The notes under the pieces are model-generated. The model searched no databases, had not been told where the DNA came from, and saw nothing but the letters and a program-made list of their open reading frames with translations. Positions 41,812 through 50,695 of a stretch of DNA of 64,000 bases are shown in pieces (position 1 is the stretch's first letter; each line of letters opens with the position of its first letter). This DNA is from Polyangia bacterium. Its GTDB lineage: Bacteria; Myxococcota_A; Polyangia; Nannocystales; Nannocystaceae. The position numbers and the translations under genes were made by a program. Location: the NCBI GenBank assembly GCA_030430565.1, contig JAUIKS010000016.1:62001-126000 (forward strand). Direction: 5' to 3'.

Positions 41812-42564
41812 ATGATCATCGACCATCGCACTCGCACTCTCCAAGTCGGCGCGCGGCTCTGCGCGCTGGGTCTCTTGCTCACGGTCGCGGGCTGCGACGC
41901 CGGATCCGGGGCGGCGGCGCCCGCGAAGGCGAGCCCGCCGCCCGCGAAGCAGGTGAAGGAAGCGCCGACGAAGGCGGCCGACCCGGCGCCGGCGAAGCCC
42001 GCCGTGCGCGAGGGGCCGGGCTGGATCGACGGGGAGCTCGTGGGCGCGGCGATCATGAACAAGGACACCCACAAGCTGAAGCTGACCGTGAACCGCGACG
42101 GCAACCTGCGCTACATGGCCGTCTACCACCGCGACGAGAGCAAGATCCCCGAGGCGGTGTTGAAGGCCGCGTCCGCGGCCTTCGACGGCGGGGAGATCCA
42201 GTACTACGAGAGCGAGCACTACGCCGAGCTCGGGCGCGTGTTCGAGGTGCAGTACAAGACCAAGGACGGGCGCGAGTGTGAGTACAGCGCCAAGGCCGAC
42301 GGCGCGCACGTGTACACGGAGTGCAAGCTCGATCCCAACGACGTCCCGCCCGACGTGATGGCGGGCGCGACCGGGAAGCTCGCCGGCGGCGTGCAGATCA
42401 AGGAGGCCGAGCACACGAAGCGCGCGGACGGCAGCGAGGAGTACGGCCTCGTGTTTACCTACCAGGACGCCGAGCTGAAGTACTACGTCGCGCCCGACGG
42501 CACGGTGAACCGGCGCGAGCGTCGGATCCCGGCGCAGATCTCGGTGCCCTACGTCCAGAGGTGA
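41812..42564 (+). CDS. Lipoprotein with two PepSY-like domains
   Basis: A 250-residue lipoprotein (lipobox LLTVAGC, about Cys28) with an Ala/Pro/Lys-rich linker (about 34-66) and a beta-alpha region. Two stretches read like PepSY-like (BLIP-like) units: VLKAASAAFDGGEIQYYESE... FEVQYKTKDGRECEYSAKADG and AGGVQIKEAEHTKRADGSEEYGLVF... YYVAPDGTV, each a helix followed by strands with an alternating charged pattern. PepSY-like domains are thought to bind or inhibit peptidases or other proteins at the cell surface. Role here unknown. It is alone between the regulator gene and the convergent RNA-repair-type gene. Confidence 0.68.
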   Translation: MIIDHRTRTLQVGARLCALGLLLTVAGCDAGSGAAAPAKASPPPAKQVKEAPTKAADPAPAKPAVREGPGWIDGELVGAAIMNKDTHKLKLTVNRDGNLRYMAVYHRDESKIPEAVLKAASAAFDGGEIQYYESEHYAELGRVFEVQYKTKDGRECEYSAKADGAHVYTECKLDPNDVPPDVMAGATGKLAGGVQIKEAEHTKRADGSEEYGLVFTYQDAELKYYVAPDGTVNRRERRIPAQISVPYVQR

Positions 42565-42582
42565 GGCGGCTGAGGGGCGCCC

Positions 42583-45500
42583 CTACGCGAGCTCGAGCGT
42601 GAGCTCGGCGCCCTCGGGGCGCTCCGCCCAGCTGGCGAAGTCGGCGAGCAGCCGCGCGCGGGCGGGTTCGATGATCTCGGCCGCGCAGCGGAGGTTGAGG
42701 CCGACGGTGTAGCGCAGCGCGTGCTCGCCGTCGCCGCTCGACGGCCGCGAGTACGGGCGGAGCAGCGGACCCTCGGGGGAGGCGCGGGCGGCTCGGCGCG
42801 CGGCCGCGTCGAGGCGCACGAGCAGGCCAACGATATGTCCCAGGAGCCATCCGCGGCAGCCGGCGAGCCCGGCCTCGCTCGGCGCGCGCGCGGTGAGCTG
42901 CACGAGCTGCGGGTGCGCCGGTTGACGCGAGCGCGGATCGGCGGGCCTGAGGAGCTCGGCGATCGTGTCCTCGTCGGGGTGGGCGCGGCCTCGGAGCAGC
43001 GCGGTCGCGCGCGCGAGCTCGCGCTCGACGACCGCCAGCGTCGGGCGCGAGGACGCGGCGACGCAGTTGCGGGCGGGCGGCGCGGGCGTGAAGATCTGCA
43101 TCGGGCTGTCCGCTTCGTCATGTCGGCGGCCCGGCGGGGGGGGCGCGGCGGCGAAGCTGACGGGCGCCCGCAGGGACCGGGCCGCGCGGACGCGCAGGAA
43201 GCTGGCGAACAGCGCGAGCGCGCGCGCGTCGTCGTCACGCTCCTCAGACAGCTCCAGCTCCGGCGCCGCGTCGAGCAGCAAGAGCGCCCAGGCGAGGCCG
43301 CCCGGGAAGCCGAGCGCGTTGGCGTCGATGTCCCGCGCCCGCGTCCATTGCCGCAGCCGCCGAAGCGTCGCCTGAAAGCTCGCCAGCCCGCCGGGGAAGC
43401 GCTGCGTAGCGAGCTCGATCACCGCGTCGGCGTCGAGCATGGCGAGCAGCGAGCGCCGGCTGGCGTCGTCGAGCGCGGCCCTCGCGGCGGGCGGCAGCGC
43501 GCGCGGATCGCCGAGCGGCGTGCCCTCGGGCGTGCGCACGTACTGGACGTCGACGTGCTGCCCGTCGAGCTCGAGCTCGAGCCGAGGCGTGCGCGCGTGC
43601 TCCACCGCGCGGCTCACGACGTGATGTCCCGCGGCGCGCAGGCGCGCGGGGAGCCGCTCAAACAGCCGCGCGCGGGGGAGCCACGACGGGCCGACGCAGA
43701 CGAGGTCGAGGTCAGAGTGAACCGTGGCCGCGCCGAGACGGTGAGAGCCGATGATGTGGATGTGGCGGACGGCCGGGGGCGCCTCGGCGCCGTGGATGCA
43801 GCGCGCGCAGGCGCGCTCGAGCAGCGCGCTCAGCTCGTCCAGCGTACGCGCGCTCACCGGCTCGTCGGGCGGGGGGGGCTCGGGCGGCGGCGTCGGGGTC
43901 GCGGGCGCGGGGGCGAGCGGGATCGCGTGACGGACGACGAAGGGGTCGTCGCCGCGGCGGCTGATCAGCGCGAGCGCGTCGACGGTGAAGCGGATCGGCT
44001 CCCAGCCCGCGCCCCAGCGCTGGAGCAGCTCCTCGCGCGGCGCGTCGGCGGGCAGCTGCGCGACGGTGAGGTGGGGGGTGAAGCCGGCGCGTGACTTCGT
44101 GCGCTGCTCGTCGCAGCGCGGGAACATGTCGGAGAGCGCAGCTTGCAGCTGGCGCAGCGCGTCGGGCGGATCGCAGCGCGGCTCGAGCCAGACGGTCGCG
44201 CCGCGGCGGCGTCGAAACACGCAAAAGCCGGTCAGGGTTACGGTGAAGCGCGGCGTCTCGGCGAGCGCGCGCGCGAGCGCGGCGGCGGCCTCGGCCAGCA
44301 GCTCGTCGGGGACGAAGCCGTAGAGCAGGTTGATGTGCGGCATCCAGCGCGCGTAGGCGCGGTCGTGCTGGGCGCGGATCGCCTGAATCTCGGGCCATGT
44401 CGACGCGGGCGGGATGACGGCGAGCGCCGTGCGGTGCACCGGCGCGGCCTCGCGCAGCGCGGTCGGGATCGTCGCCCGCGCCGGCGCGCTCGCCTGCAGC
44501 TGCAAGAGGGCGCACAGGCCGAAGTGGTCCGAGGGGTACAGCGGCAAGCCGGCGAGCGCGGGCGCGTCGATCGGCTCGGCCGCGCACATCGAGATGTCCA
44601 CCGGCGAGAGCCACGCGCGCCCGGCCTCGTCGGTCGGCGCGCGCAGCATGACGCGATCGAGGCGGCCAGGGCGCTGGGTCCGGCTGGTGATCGCGGCCAG
44701 GCCGTTGACGCGCGGGTCGAAGGTCATGCCGGGGTCGTCGGGGTACTGCGACGGCCACAGGTCGACGAAGCCGCGCTTCTCTAGGCGCGCGAGCAGGGCG
44801 CCCTCGCGGGTGTTGAAGTCGCCGAGCAGGGCGCAGGCGGCGGCGCGACTCGGATCCGCGCGGTCGAGGCGGTCGAGGACGGCGAGCGCGGACGCGAGCT
44901 CGTCCTCGCGCGCGATCGCGGCGTCCTCCGCCCGGTCGCTGGTGAGGTGCAGCGTCGGCACGAGCACCCGGCGCCCGCCGAGCTCGAGCTCGCCGATGAT
45001 CAGGCGCTTGTGCCCGCGGAGCGTGGCGACGTGGCAGCGCATCGGCAGCCGCGAGAGCAGCAGCTGGCCGTAGGGGCTCACGGTCGAGGCGCGCGCGTCC
45101 TCGGAGATGTCCTTCGAGACATGGTCAAGCGCGCGCGAGCTCTCGCTGATGACGTAGCCGCGGCGGACCCACTCGGTGTCCTCGAGCACCGCGAGCAGCC
45201 GCGGCGTGACCTCCTGCAGCGCGATCACGTCGGCCTTGGCCTCGCGCAGCGCCCTCAGCAGCGCCGGGGTCCTGCGCGCGGTCTCGAGGCGATCGGCGTC
45301 GTAGAGGTCGAACAGGACGTTGAGCGTGACGAGGGTCAGCGCCTCGGGGGCGGGGCCGCGGGTCGCGGCGTCCACGGGTCGCGGGATCCAGCGCGCGCGG
45401 CCGCGGTCGAAGCCGTAGACCGGCAGCGCCTGCAGCTCGGGCTCGGGCTCGGCGCGGCCGCTCGCGCCCCGACGTCGCCGGCGACGGCGCGCGCTCGCCT

Positions 45501-45837
45501 GGGCCCGGTCGCTTCGATCCTCCTGCGCGCGGACCGTGGCGATCGCGGCCAGGACGGCCTCGGTGTCCGCGGTCTCGGTGTCGCCGGTCCCGTGCAGCAG
45601 ATCGACGCGCTCGCGTCGGCTCCAGACGACGAGCGCGCCGACGCGGACGTGCCAGACCCGGTGCCAGGGGATCGTGCCGTCGTTCGGGAACTCTTGAAAC
45701 GGCAGCTCGGTCAGGCCGGCGAAGCGCTCCTCGTAGCCGATCGTGAACGCGCGCTCGTCGAGCGCGGGGTCCCAGCGGATCTGGTCATAGACCTGCCGGC
45801 TCGTGCGGAGCGGGCTCTTGTCTTTGCGTCCTGCCAT
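42583..45837 (-). CDS. Multi-domain RNA-repair-type protein: MJ1316 + EEP nuclease + 2H phosphoesterase + poly(A)-polymerase-like nucleotidyltransferase
   Basis: A 1084-residue fusion. Residues 8-85 form an MJ1316/DUF504 domain (SRQVYDQIRWDPAL, FTIGYEERFAG, PWHRVWHVRVG), linked to recognition of cyclic-phosphate RNA ends. Residues 165-445 form an endonuclease/exonuclease/phosphatase domain (Glu209 in LQEV, His297, GDFN at 339-342, SDH at 436-438). Residues 465-640 form a 2H phosphoesterase with both motifs (His501 in HINLLYGF, His589 in HLTV). From about 665 comes a nucleotidyltransferase of the poly(A)-polymerase type: GS at 697-698, Asp709/Asp711, Asp763, then a helical central domain. A basic/Arg-rich linker separates the first two. 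All four active sites look intact. It may process and extend damaged RNA 3' ends; that is inference. Confidence 0.85.
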   Translation of the reverse strand: MAGRKDKSPLRTSRQVYDQIRWDPALDERAFTIGYEERFAGLTELPFQEFPNDGTIPWHRVWHVRVGALVVWSRRERVDLLHGTGDTETADTEAVLAAIATVRAQEDRSDRAQASARRRRRRRGASGRAEPEPELQALPVYGFDRGRARWIPRPVDAATRGPAPEALTLVTLNVLFDLYDADRLETARRTPALLRALREAKADVIALQEVTPRLLAVLEDTEWVRRGYVISESSRALDHVSKDISEDARASTVSPYGQLLLSRLPMRCHVATLRGHKRLIIGELELGGRRVLVPTLHLTSDRAEDAAIAREDELASALAVLDRLDRADPSRAAACALLGDFNTREGALLARLEKRGFVDLWPSQYPDDPGMTFDPRVNGLAAITSRTQRPGRLDRVMLRAPTDEAGRAWLSPVDISMCAAEPIDAPALAGLPLYPSDHFGLCALLQLQASAPARATIPTALREAAPVHRTALAVIPPASTWPEIQAIRAQHDRAYARWMPHINLLYGFVPDELLAEAAAALARALAETPRFTVTLTGFCVFRRRRGATVWLEPRCDPPDALRQLQAALSDMFPRCDEQRTKSRAGFTPHLTVAQLPADAPREELLQRWGAGWEPIRFTVDALALISRRGDDPFVVRHAIPLAPAPATPTPPPEPPPPDEPVSARTLDELSALLERACARCIHGAEAPPAVRHIHIIGSHRLGAATVHSDLDLVCVGPSWLPRARLFERLPARLRAAGHHVVSRAVEHARTPRLELELDGQHVDVQYVRTPEGTPLGDPRALPPAARAALDDASRRSLLAMLDADAVIELATQRFPGGLASFQATLRRLRQWTRARDIDANALGFPGGLAWALLLLDAAPELELSEERDDDARALALFASFLRVRAARSLRAPVSFAAAPPPPGRRHDEADSPMQIFTPAPPARNCVAASSRPTLAVVERELARATALLRGRAHPDEDTIAELLRPADPRSRQPAHPQLVQLTARAPSEAGLAGCRGWLLGHIVGLLVRLDAAARRAARASPEGPLLRPYSRPSSGDGEHALRYTVGLNLRCAAEIIEPARARLLADFASWAERPEGAELTLELA

Positions 45838-45937
45838 GCCTGCCGCGCCCGCGCCGTCGCCCGATGGTGGCGGAGGTCGGCGGCGTCCGCCACCGACAGC
45901 GAATTATCCTGACCTCTACGCCATGTAGCAACGTCGG

Positions 45938-46186
45938 CTACATGACCGGGACCGGCGCGCCGCCCGCTTTGCTCGGGTCGGTCGGCACGACCGCCTCGGG
46001 GCCCTTGTCGCCCTTCGTGTCGCCCTTCGCGTCGGCTTTCTTGTCGCCCTCGGCGTCCGCCTTGGCGTCGGCCTTGGCGTCGGCTTTTTTGTCCTCAGTC
46101 TTCTTGTCGCCGCCGCCGTCGCAGGCGGTCATCATCGAGGCCGTGAACAGGGTGATCAGCGCGACGCGGAAGGTGTGTTTGAGCAT
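45938..46186 (-). CDS. Small lipoprotein with Lys/Asp/Ala repeats
   Basis: An 82-residue lipoprotein. Signal peptide with lipobox MMTAC (about Cys22), a Gly/Asp stretch, then about 30 residues of KADAK/GDKK-type charged repeats (DKKADAKADAKADAEGD) and a short Pro-rich end. ATG at 46186 is chosen because GAGGAG lies seven to eight bases before it; the open frame above has no signal features. Such charged-repeat lipoproteins are common in myxobacteria and their role is unknown. The DNA repeat behind the KADA units is G+C-rich and could vary in length. Confidence 0.72.
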   Translation of the reverse strand: MLKHTFRVALITLFTASMMTACDGGGDKKTEDKKADAKADAKADAEGDKKADAKGDTKGDKGPEAVVPTDPSKAGGAPVPVM

Positions 46187-46284
46187 GTCGTTCTCCTCGG
46201 GGCGCGTCGGCGCACTCGCGGCGGACGCGAAACCGTCACCGTCACGGTAACAGAGGCGCTCCTGCGTCGGTGTCGCTCGAACGA

Positions 46285-48996
46285 TCAAGGCCGCGGGCGG
46301 GCCGCGGCGCGAAAACGCCCGTTGTCCGCGCTCGGCTCGCGCCGCGCCACGCCGTCGACGACCTCGATGTCAGGGGGCAGCAGCATCGCGCGAAACAGCA
46401 GCGCGAAGCTGGCCTGCGTCCAGCTGCGGTAGGTCGGGCGCACGCCGAAGACGTGGATCTGGCCGTCGCCCACGCGCGCGCGCACCCAGGCCCAGGTGTC
46501 GGCGATCTGCTCGGGGTGCTGGATCCAGCCCGAGAGCAGCGCGCCCGCGCTCGGGAAGCGCAGCACCGGCTCGACGCGCGGCGCGGCGGCGTCGGGTTTT
46601 GAGGTGTCTTTTTCGTCCTGTTCCAAGGCCCAGGCACGTGAGCGCGCGAAGAACACGGGCTGCGAGGGCGGCAGGCCGGCGGCCCAGGGTGACGCGCGCT
46701 CGGGCAGCGTGCGGAGCACCGAGCCAGGGCAGGCGAAGGCCTCGTCGGGCGCCCGGCCTGCGCGGGCGGCCGCGTCGCGCAGGCCCAGGTCGAAGACCTC
46801 GTTGACGTAGTCGCCGGCGCGCGCGATCGCGATCAGCGTGCCGCCGCGGTGCACGAAGTCGTGCAGCGCCATGGCGCCCTCGGGGTCGAGGCCGCCGGCG
46901 AAGCGCGGGAACACCGAGCCCTCGGCTCGCCCGTGGCGCAGCGTGTCGGGGTGGATCGAGGGCAGCACGAGGACGTCGAAGCGCTCGCGGAGGTTACCGG
47001 CGCGCATCGTCGCGTTGCGCACCCGCGTGTAGGGCAGCTTGAACTCGTCGAACACCCAGCGGATCCAGCCCTCATCCATGTTGGCGGTCCAGGGCGCGTA
47101 GAGCCCCACGCGGGGGAGCGCGTCCAGCTCGAGCATCTCGGGGGCGCGCCGCGGCAGGCTGAGCGCGCCGGCGCGCTCGCTGCCGCGCTTGCGGGCCGGC
47201 TGGATCGAGACGTCGAGCTGCTGGTCCTTGAGCACGCGCCGCGCCTTGGCGAGCTTGACCCGCGGGATGACCCAGGCGCCCGCGCCCGGCGAGTCTCGAT
47301 CGGCGTCGTAGATCACCGGCACGTCCGCCGCGAGCAGCTGCACGACCGCGCGCAGGCTGTCCGAGTCGTCGCCGCGCAGGTGCGGCCACGGGTACGGCGC
47401 GGGGGCGGGCGCGTTGTCGCCCTGCGCCTTCATGATCGCGGCGACGTCGGCGACGCGGTGGGCGGTCGCGACGAAGGGCTCGGCGACCTCGACCCGGTGC
47501 ACGCCCATGAGCAGCGGGAGCGTCCAGCCGGCGACGTCGTAGGGCCGCATCCCGCCGGGGTAGCGCTGGATCTCGAACAGGTCCTTGAGGAAGCGCCCGT
47601 AGGGCTGCGCGCGCCGGAGGATCAGCGTGCCCGCCGGGTACTCGAGCGCGTCGGCGGTGAAGGGGGCGTCGGCGATCTCGAGCTCGACGCCCTGCAGCAG
47701 CAGCGTGTCGACCAGCCGCCGGACGGCGCCGCGATCGCGGGCGCCGGGCGGGATCACCCACGCGTAGGGGGCCTCGGCGAGGCCCTCTCGGCTGGCGCGC
47801 TCGGCCGCCTCGAGCACAAGCGCGCGCCACGACTCGGGCTCGCGGGAGAGCGTGGCGAGCAGCGAGCGCGCGACGCCGAGCTCATAGCGGATGATGTCGC
47901 CGATGCGCCACCAGCCGCCCCTCCACGGGCTCGGCATGAGGTTTGAAGGTCCGGTCGTGGCGAGGTGCCCCGGCGGACGCAGGGCCTCGGGCGCGACGTA
48001 GCGGGGGCTGGCGAGGTTGGCCGACGCGGTCTCGGAGAGGAAGCCCATCATGTTGTGGCGCACGGGCACGTTGCGGTTGCCGCCGTTCCACCACATGTCG
48101 AAGTTGATCCCGGTCGCGACGCCGGTGAAGCCGGCGCGCGTCATGTCGAGCATCACCCGCGAGCCGACGGCGCCGATGCCCGCCATCACGGTGGCGTCGA
48201 GGTTGGGGTTGAGCGGGTCGCGAAATGGCGGAAAGAACAGGCGGTCGTAGACCTGCCCCTGCTGGTGGACGTCCCAGTACACCTGCGGGAACCACTCGTG
48301 GTACAGCAGCTTGGTGATCAGCCGCGTCTCGGCGAGCGAGAGCATGAACCAGTCGCGGTTGTTGTCGTGCCCGGCGTACCACTGGTACAGCTCCGGCAGC
48401 CGCGCGGTCTCGTAGGGGGTGCCCTTGACTTGGTGGTACCAGCGCACGACCCGGTCGAAGCCGTCGGGGTTGGTGCTCGGCGTCATGATCACGACGAGCT
48501 CGCGGCGCGCCGAGGCGAAGGGCTCCTCGCGCGAGGTCGCCAGCAGGTAGGCGAGCTCCATCGACATCTCGACCGACGCGATCTCGGTCGAGTGCATGTT
48601 GTTCGAGATGAACAGAAACAGCTTGCTGTCGGCCAGCGTCCGCGCGCGCTCGGCCGGGCTGAGGCCGCGCGGGTCCGCGATCGCGCGCGCGAGGCCCTTG
48701 AGCTCGTCGAGGCGCGCGAGGTTGGCGGCGTCAGAGATCACGACGTAGCGGAGCGCACGACCCTCGGTGGTCAGGCCGGCGCTCTTGAGCAGCAGGTTCG
48801 GGCTCGCGGCGGCGAGGCGCTCGTAGTAGGCGATGACCTGGGCGTAGTCGGCGAGTTCGAAGTCGGTGCCGACCGGGCGACCGAGGTGCTGCGCGGGGGT
48901 GGGCGCCGTGGGCGGGGTAGCCGAGGGCGTGGGCGTGGGCGCGGCCGCGGGCGCTGTCAGGACCGTCGCTGCGAGCAGGCTGGCGAGGACGCTCAT
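46285..48996 (-). CDS. Secreted M14-family zinc carboxypeptidase
   Basis: A 903-residue exported peptidase. A signal peptide (LASLLAATVLTAPAAA) and a Pro/Thr linker lead into an M14 catalytic domain in the first 400 residues: zinc ligands in NNMHSTEIASVE (HxxE), substrate-binding NPDGFDRVVRW, HDNNRDWF, and the third zinc ligand in YWDVHQQGQ. The C-terminal half has no clear family but contains segments like a class I glutamine amidotransferase-like fold (VLVLPSIHPD, FVHRGGTLIAIA), as in several large M14 proteins. ATG 48996 chosen at the signal peptide; the frame is open further up without meaning. Probably digests peptides outside the cell, fitting a predatory or saprophytic life. Confidence 0.88.
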   Translation of the reverse strand: MSVLASLLAATVLTAPAAAPTPTPSATPPTAPTPAQHLGRPVGTDFELADYAQVIAYYERLAAASPNLLLKSAGLTTEGRALRYVVISDAANLARLDELKGLARAIADPRGLSPAERARTLADSKLFLFISNNMHSTEIASVEMSMELAYLLATSREEPFASARRELVVIMTPSTNPDGFDRVVRWYHQVKGTPYETARLPELYQWYAGHDNNRDWFMLSLAETRLITKLLYHEWFPQVYWDVHQQGQVYDRLFFPPFRDPLNPNLDATVMAGIGAVGSRVMLDMTRAGFTGVATGINFDMWWNGGNRNVPVRHNMMGFLSETASANLASPRYVAPEALRPPGHLATTGPSNLMPSPWRGGWWRIGDIIRYELGVARSLLATLSREPESWRALVLEAAERASREGLAEAPYAWVIPPGARDRGAVRRLVDTLLLQGVELEIADAPFTADALEYPAGTLILRRAQPYGRFLKDLFEIQRYPGGMRPYDVAGWTLPLLMGVHRVEVAEPFVATAHRVADVAAIMKAQGDNAPAPAPYPWPHLRGDDSDSLRAVVQLLAADVPVIYDADRDSPGAGAWVIPRVKLAKARRVLKDQQLDVSIQPARKRGSERAGALSLPRRAPEMLELDALPRVGLYAPWTANMDEGWIRWVFDEFKLPYTRVRNATMRAGNLRERFDVLVLPSIHPDTLRHGRAEGSVFPRFAGGLDPEGAMALHDFVHRGGTLIAIARAGDYVNEVFDLGLRDAAARAGRAPDEAFACPGSVLRTLPERASPWAAGLPPSQPVFFARSRAWALEQDEKDTSKPDAAAPRVEPVLRFPSAGALLSGWIQHPEQIADTWAWVRARVGDGQIHVFGVRPTYRSWTQASFALLFRAMLLPPDIEVVDGVARREPSADNGRFRAAARPRP

Positions 48997-49158
48997 GGCG
49001 GTGAGTATGCCGGGAGACGCGACGCGCGTGAAACGAGCGGGTCGTTCGGGCTCGTCGCGGCGGAGGAGCGCGTGTGTACATCGATCGGAGGAGAGCGTGG
49101 ACCGCGATACACCCGTCGCGCTCGACGACGCGCGCGATGATCCGCTCGTGAGGGCTGA

Positions 49159-49164
49159 TAGCAT
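49159..49164 (+). promoter_or_regulatory. Possible -10 box before the AAA-like gene
   Basis: TAGCAT nine bases before the ATG at 49174, consistent with a very short leader. Confidence 0.25.
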
Positions 49165-49173
49165 CGCGTACTG

Positions 49174-50637
49174 ATGACGCGCAGAGGCAGCTTCGTTCAC
49201 CGGCTCACGCGAGCGGCGATCGTCGCGCTCGACTCGCTGCGCGCGCGCTGCGAGCCGTCGGCGCGCGAGGTCCTCGACGTCGCGCTGCGGCTCGCCGCGT
49301 GGCGACTCGGCGTGCAGGACGAGCTGCTCGAGCGCGTCGAGCTGCTCCGGGTCACGCCGTGGATCGACTCCTTCGTGCCGTTGCCGACGCCCCGCGCGTT
49401 GATCTCGGAGGACGTGCTGCGCGCCCTGATCGTCGTCGACCCGGAGCTGGTCTGGGGCTGTTTGGTCGAGGGCGTGGGCGAGCGCGAGGCCTTCTCGGGA
49501 CTCGTGGCGCTGTGGCGTCAGCGACTCGCGTCCGCGTCCGCTCCGGCCGCGCTCCCGCTCGATCCGTACTGGGCGCGGCGGCTCTCGATCAGCGATCGCT
49601 TCTACGCGCCACTCCAAGGCGACGCGCCGGCGCCGGTGCGGCGTCCCGAGCTGCTCGCGTTGATCGAGACGCGGGCGGTCGCGGAGCTCCTGTCGTTAAA
49701 TCGCGAATTTGACGAGGGGCTGGAGGAATACGCCGAGACGGAGCGCCTGTTTCGGCGACGTCGCGCGCTCGGGCTCGACGAGCGCGGGATCACGACGGGG
49801 TTGCGGCGGATGGGACCGGCGTTCTTGGATATCGGAGGCGCGTTCACGGCCCTCGACGAGGCGATGGCGCGCCCGCCCGGCGCGGTGATCCTCGGCCCCG
49901 ACGCGGGGCTTCGGCGCGACCTGCTGGCGCGTTGGGCGAGCGTGCGTGGACCCGCCTTCACGCTGCTGCACGAGCACAGCCCTCGGCCCTACGGCGCGCC
50001 GCTCCCGGAGTCGCCGGACAACGCCGCGCTGCGCGGGCACGTGATCGTGTTCGCGCACGACTACGCGGCCGAGAGCGTGCGCCCGATCCCGCGGCAGGCC
50101 ACGGCGCTCACAGGACGCGGCAACCCGCACCGCCGCGAGCTCGCGCGCGCGGCGATCTTCGCCTCTCACCGCGCGAACGACTGCCGGATGCTCGTCGCGA
50201 CGGACCCGGAAGACTGGGCCGAGTTGTGCTTGTACGTTCCGACGCTCCGCGAGCTCGTGGTGGTCGAGCTGCTGGCGCTCGAGGCGAGCGCGCTGGCGGA
50301 GTGGTGGGCCTGTCAAATCCCTGCCCTCGAGGACAGGACCCGAAAGCCCATCGCGATCTCGAAGCTGCTGCGCGAGGTCGCCGCGCGTCCGCCGAGCCAC
50401 CGGCGGGTGTACGGCGAGCGCGAGCTCGCCACGTGGAGCTCCCGCGTCGGCGCGCGCATGTGGACGCGCCGCGTCACTCGAGACCCCGCCGCCCTGCTCA
50501 CGCGGCTCCACGAGCAGGGCCTCTCCGAGCTGATCCCGGACCCGGCGACGCTGCGCCGCGTCGCCGAGATCGAGCGCGCGCTGACCCTCGGGTGCCCGGC
50601 GCGTGAACAGGTCCGGGCCCGGCTCGCGCGCGGCTGA
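49174..50637 (+). CDS. Unrecognised protein, possibly a degenerate AAA+ ATPase
   Basis: A 487-residue cytoplasmic protein without a clear family. The first 220 residues are helical (LTRAAIVALDSLRAR, EEYAETERLFRRRRALGL). From about 230 it reads like the relic of a Clp-type AAA+ domain: AVILGPDAGLRRDLLARW stands where a Walker A should be but lacks the GKT/S; HVIVFAHDYAAE takes the place of Walker B; DCRMLVATDPEDWAEL and the following VVVELLALEASALAEWW resemble the sensor region and EPS-type helix of Clp ATPases. If correct it cannot hydrolyse ATP in the usual way. This is by eye and could be wrong. It stands between the M14 peptidase (divergent) and a P-loop kinase gene (58 bases downstream, same strand). 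Confidence 0.5.
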   Translation: MTRRGSFVHRLTRAAIVALDSLRARCEPSAREVLDVALRLAAWRLGVQDELLERVELLRVTPWIDSFVPLPTPRALISEDVLRALIVVDPELVWGCLVEGVGEREAFSGLVALWRQRLASASAPAALPLDPYWARRLSISDRFYAPLQGDAPAPVRRPELLALIETRAVAELLSLNREFDEGLEEYAETERLFRRRRALGLDERGITTGLRRMGPAFLDIGGAFTALDEAMARPPGAVILGPDAGLRRDLLARWASVRGPAFTLLHEHSPRPYGAPLPESPDNAALRGHVIVFAHDYAAESVRPIPRQATALTGRGNPHRRELARAAIFASHRANDCRMLVATDPEDWAELCLYVPTLRELVVVELLALEASALAEWWACQIPALEDRTRKPIAISKLLREVAARPPSHRRVYGERELATWSSRVGARMWTRRVTRDPAALLTRLHEQGLSELIPDPATLRRVAEIERALTLGCPAREQVRARLARG

Positions 50638-50695
50638 GTCCTCGCGGGCGTTCGCGGGCTCTCAGCGATGGGCTACGATACGTTGAGGAGCGCAC

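Noticed and set aside
43861..43915. Gly/Pro-coding G+C-rich low-complexity stretch considered as a CRISPR-like or tandem repeat
   Set aside because: It is a proline-rich inter-domain linker in the RNA-repair-type protein; units are irregular and there are no spacers.
49000..49617. Upstream extension of the M14 peptidase frame by about 207 codons
   Set aside because: The extra part lies antisense to the AAA-like gene and precedes a clear signal peptide at 48996, so it is not coding.
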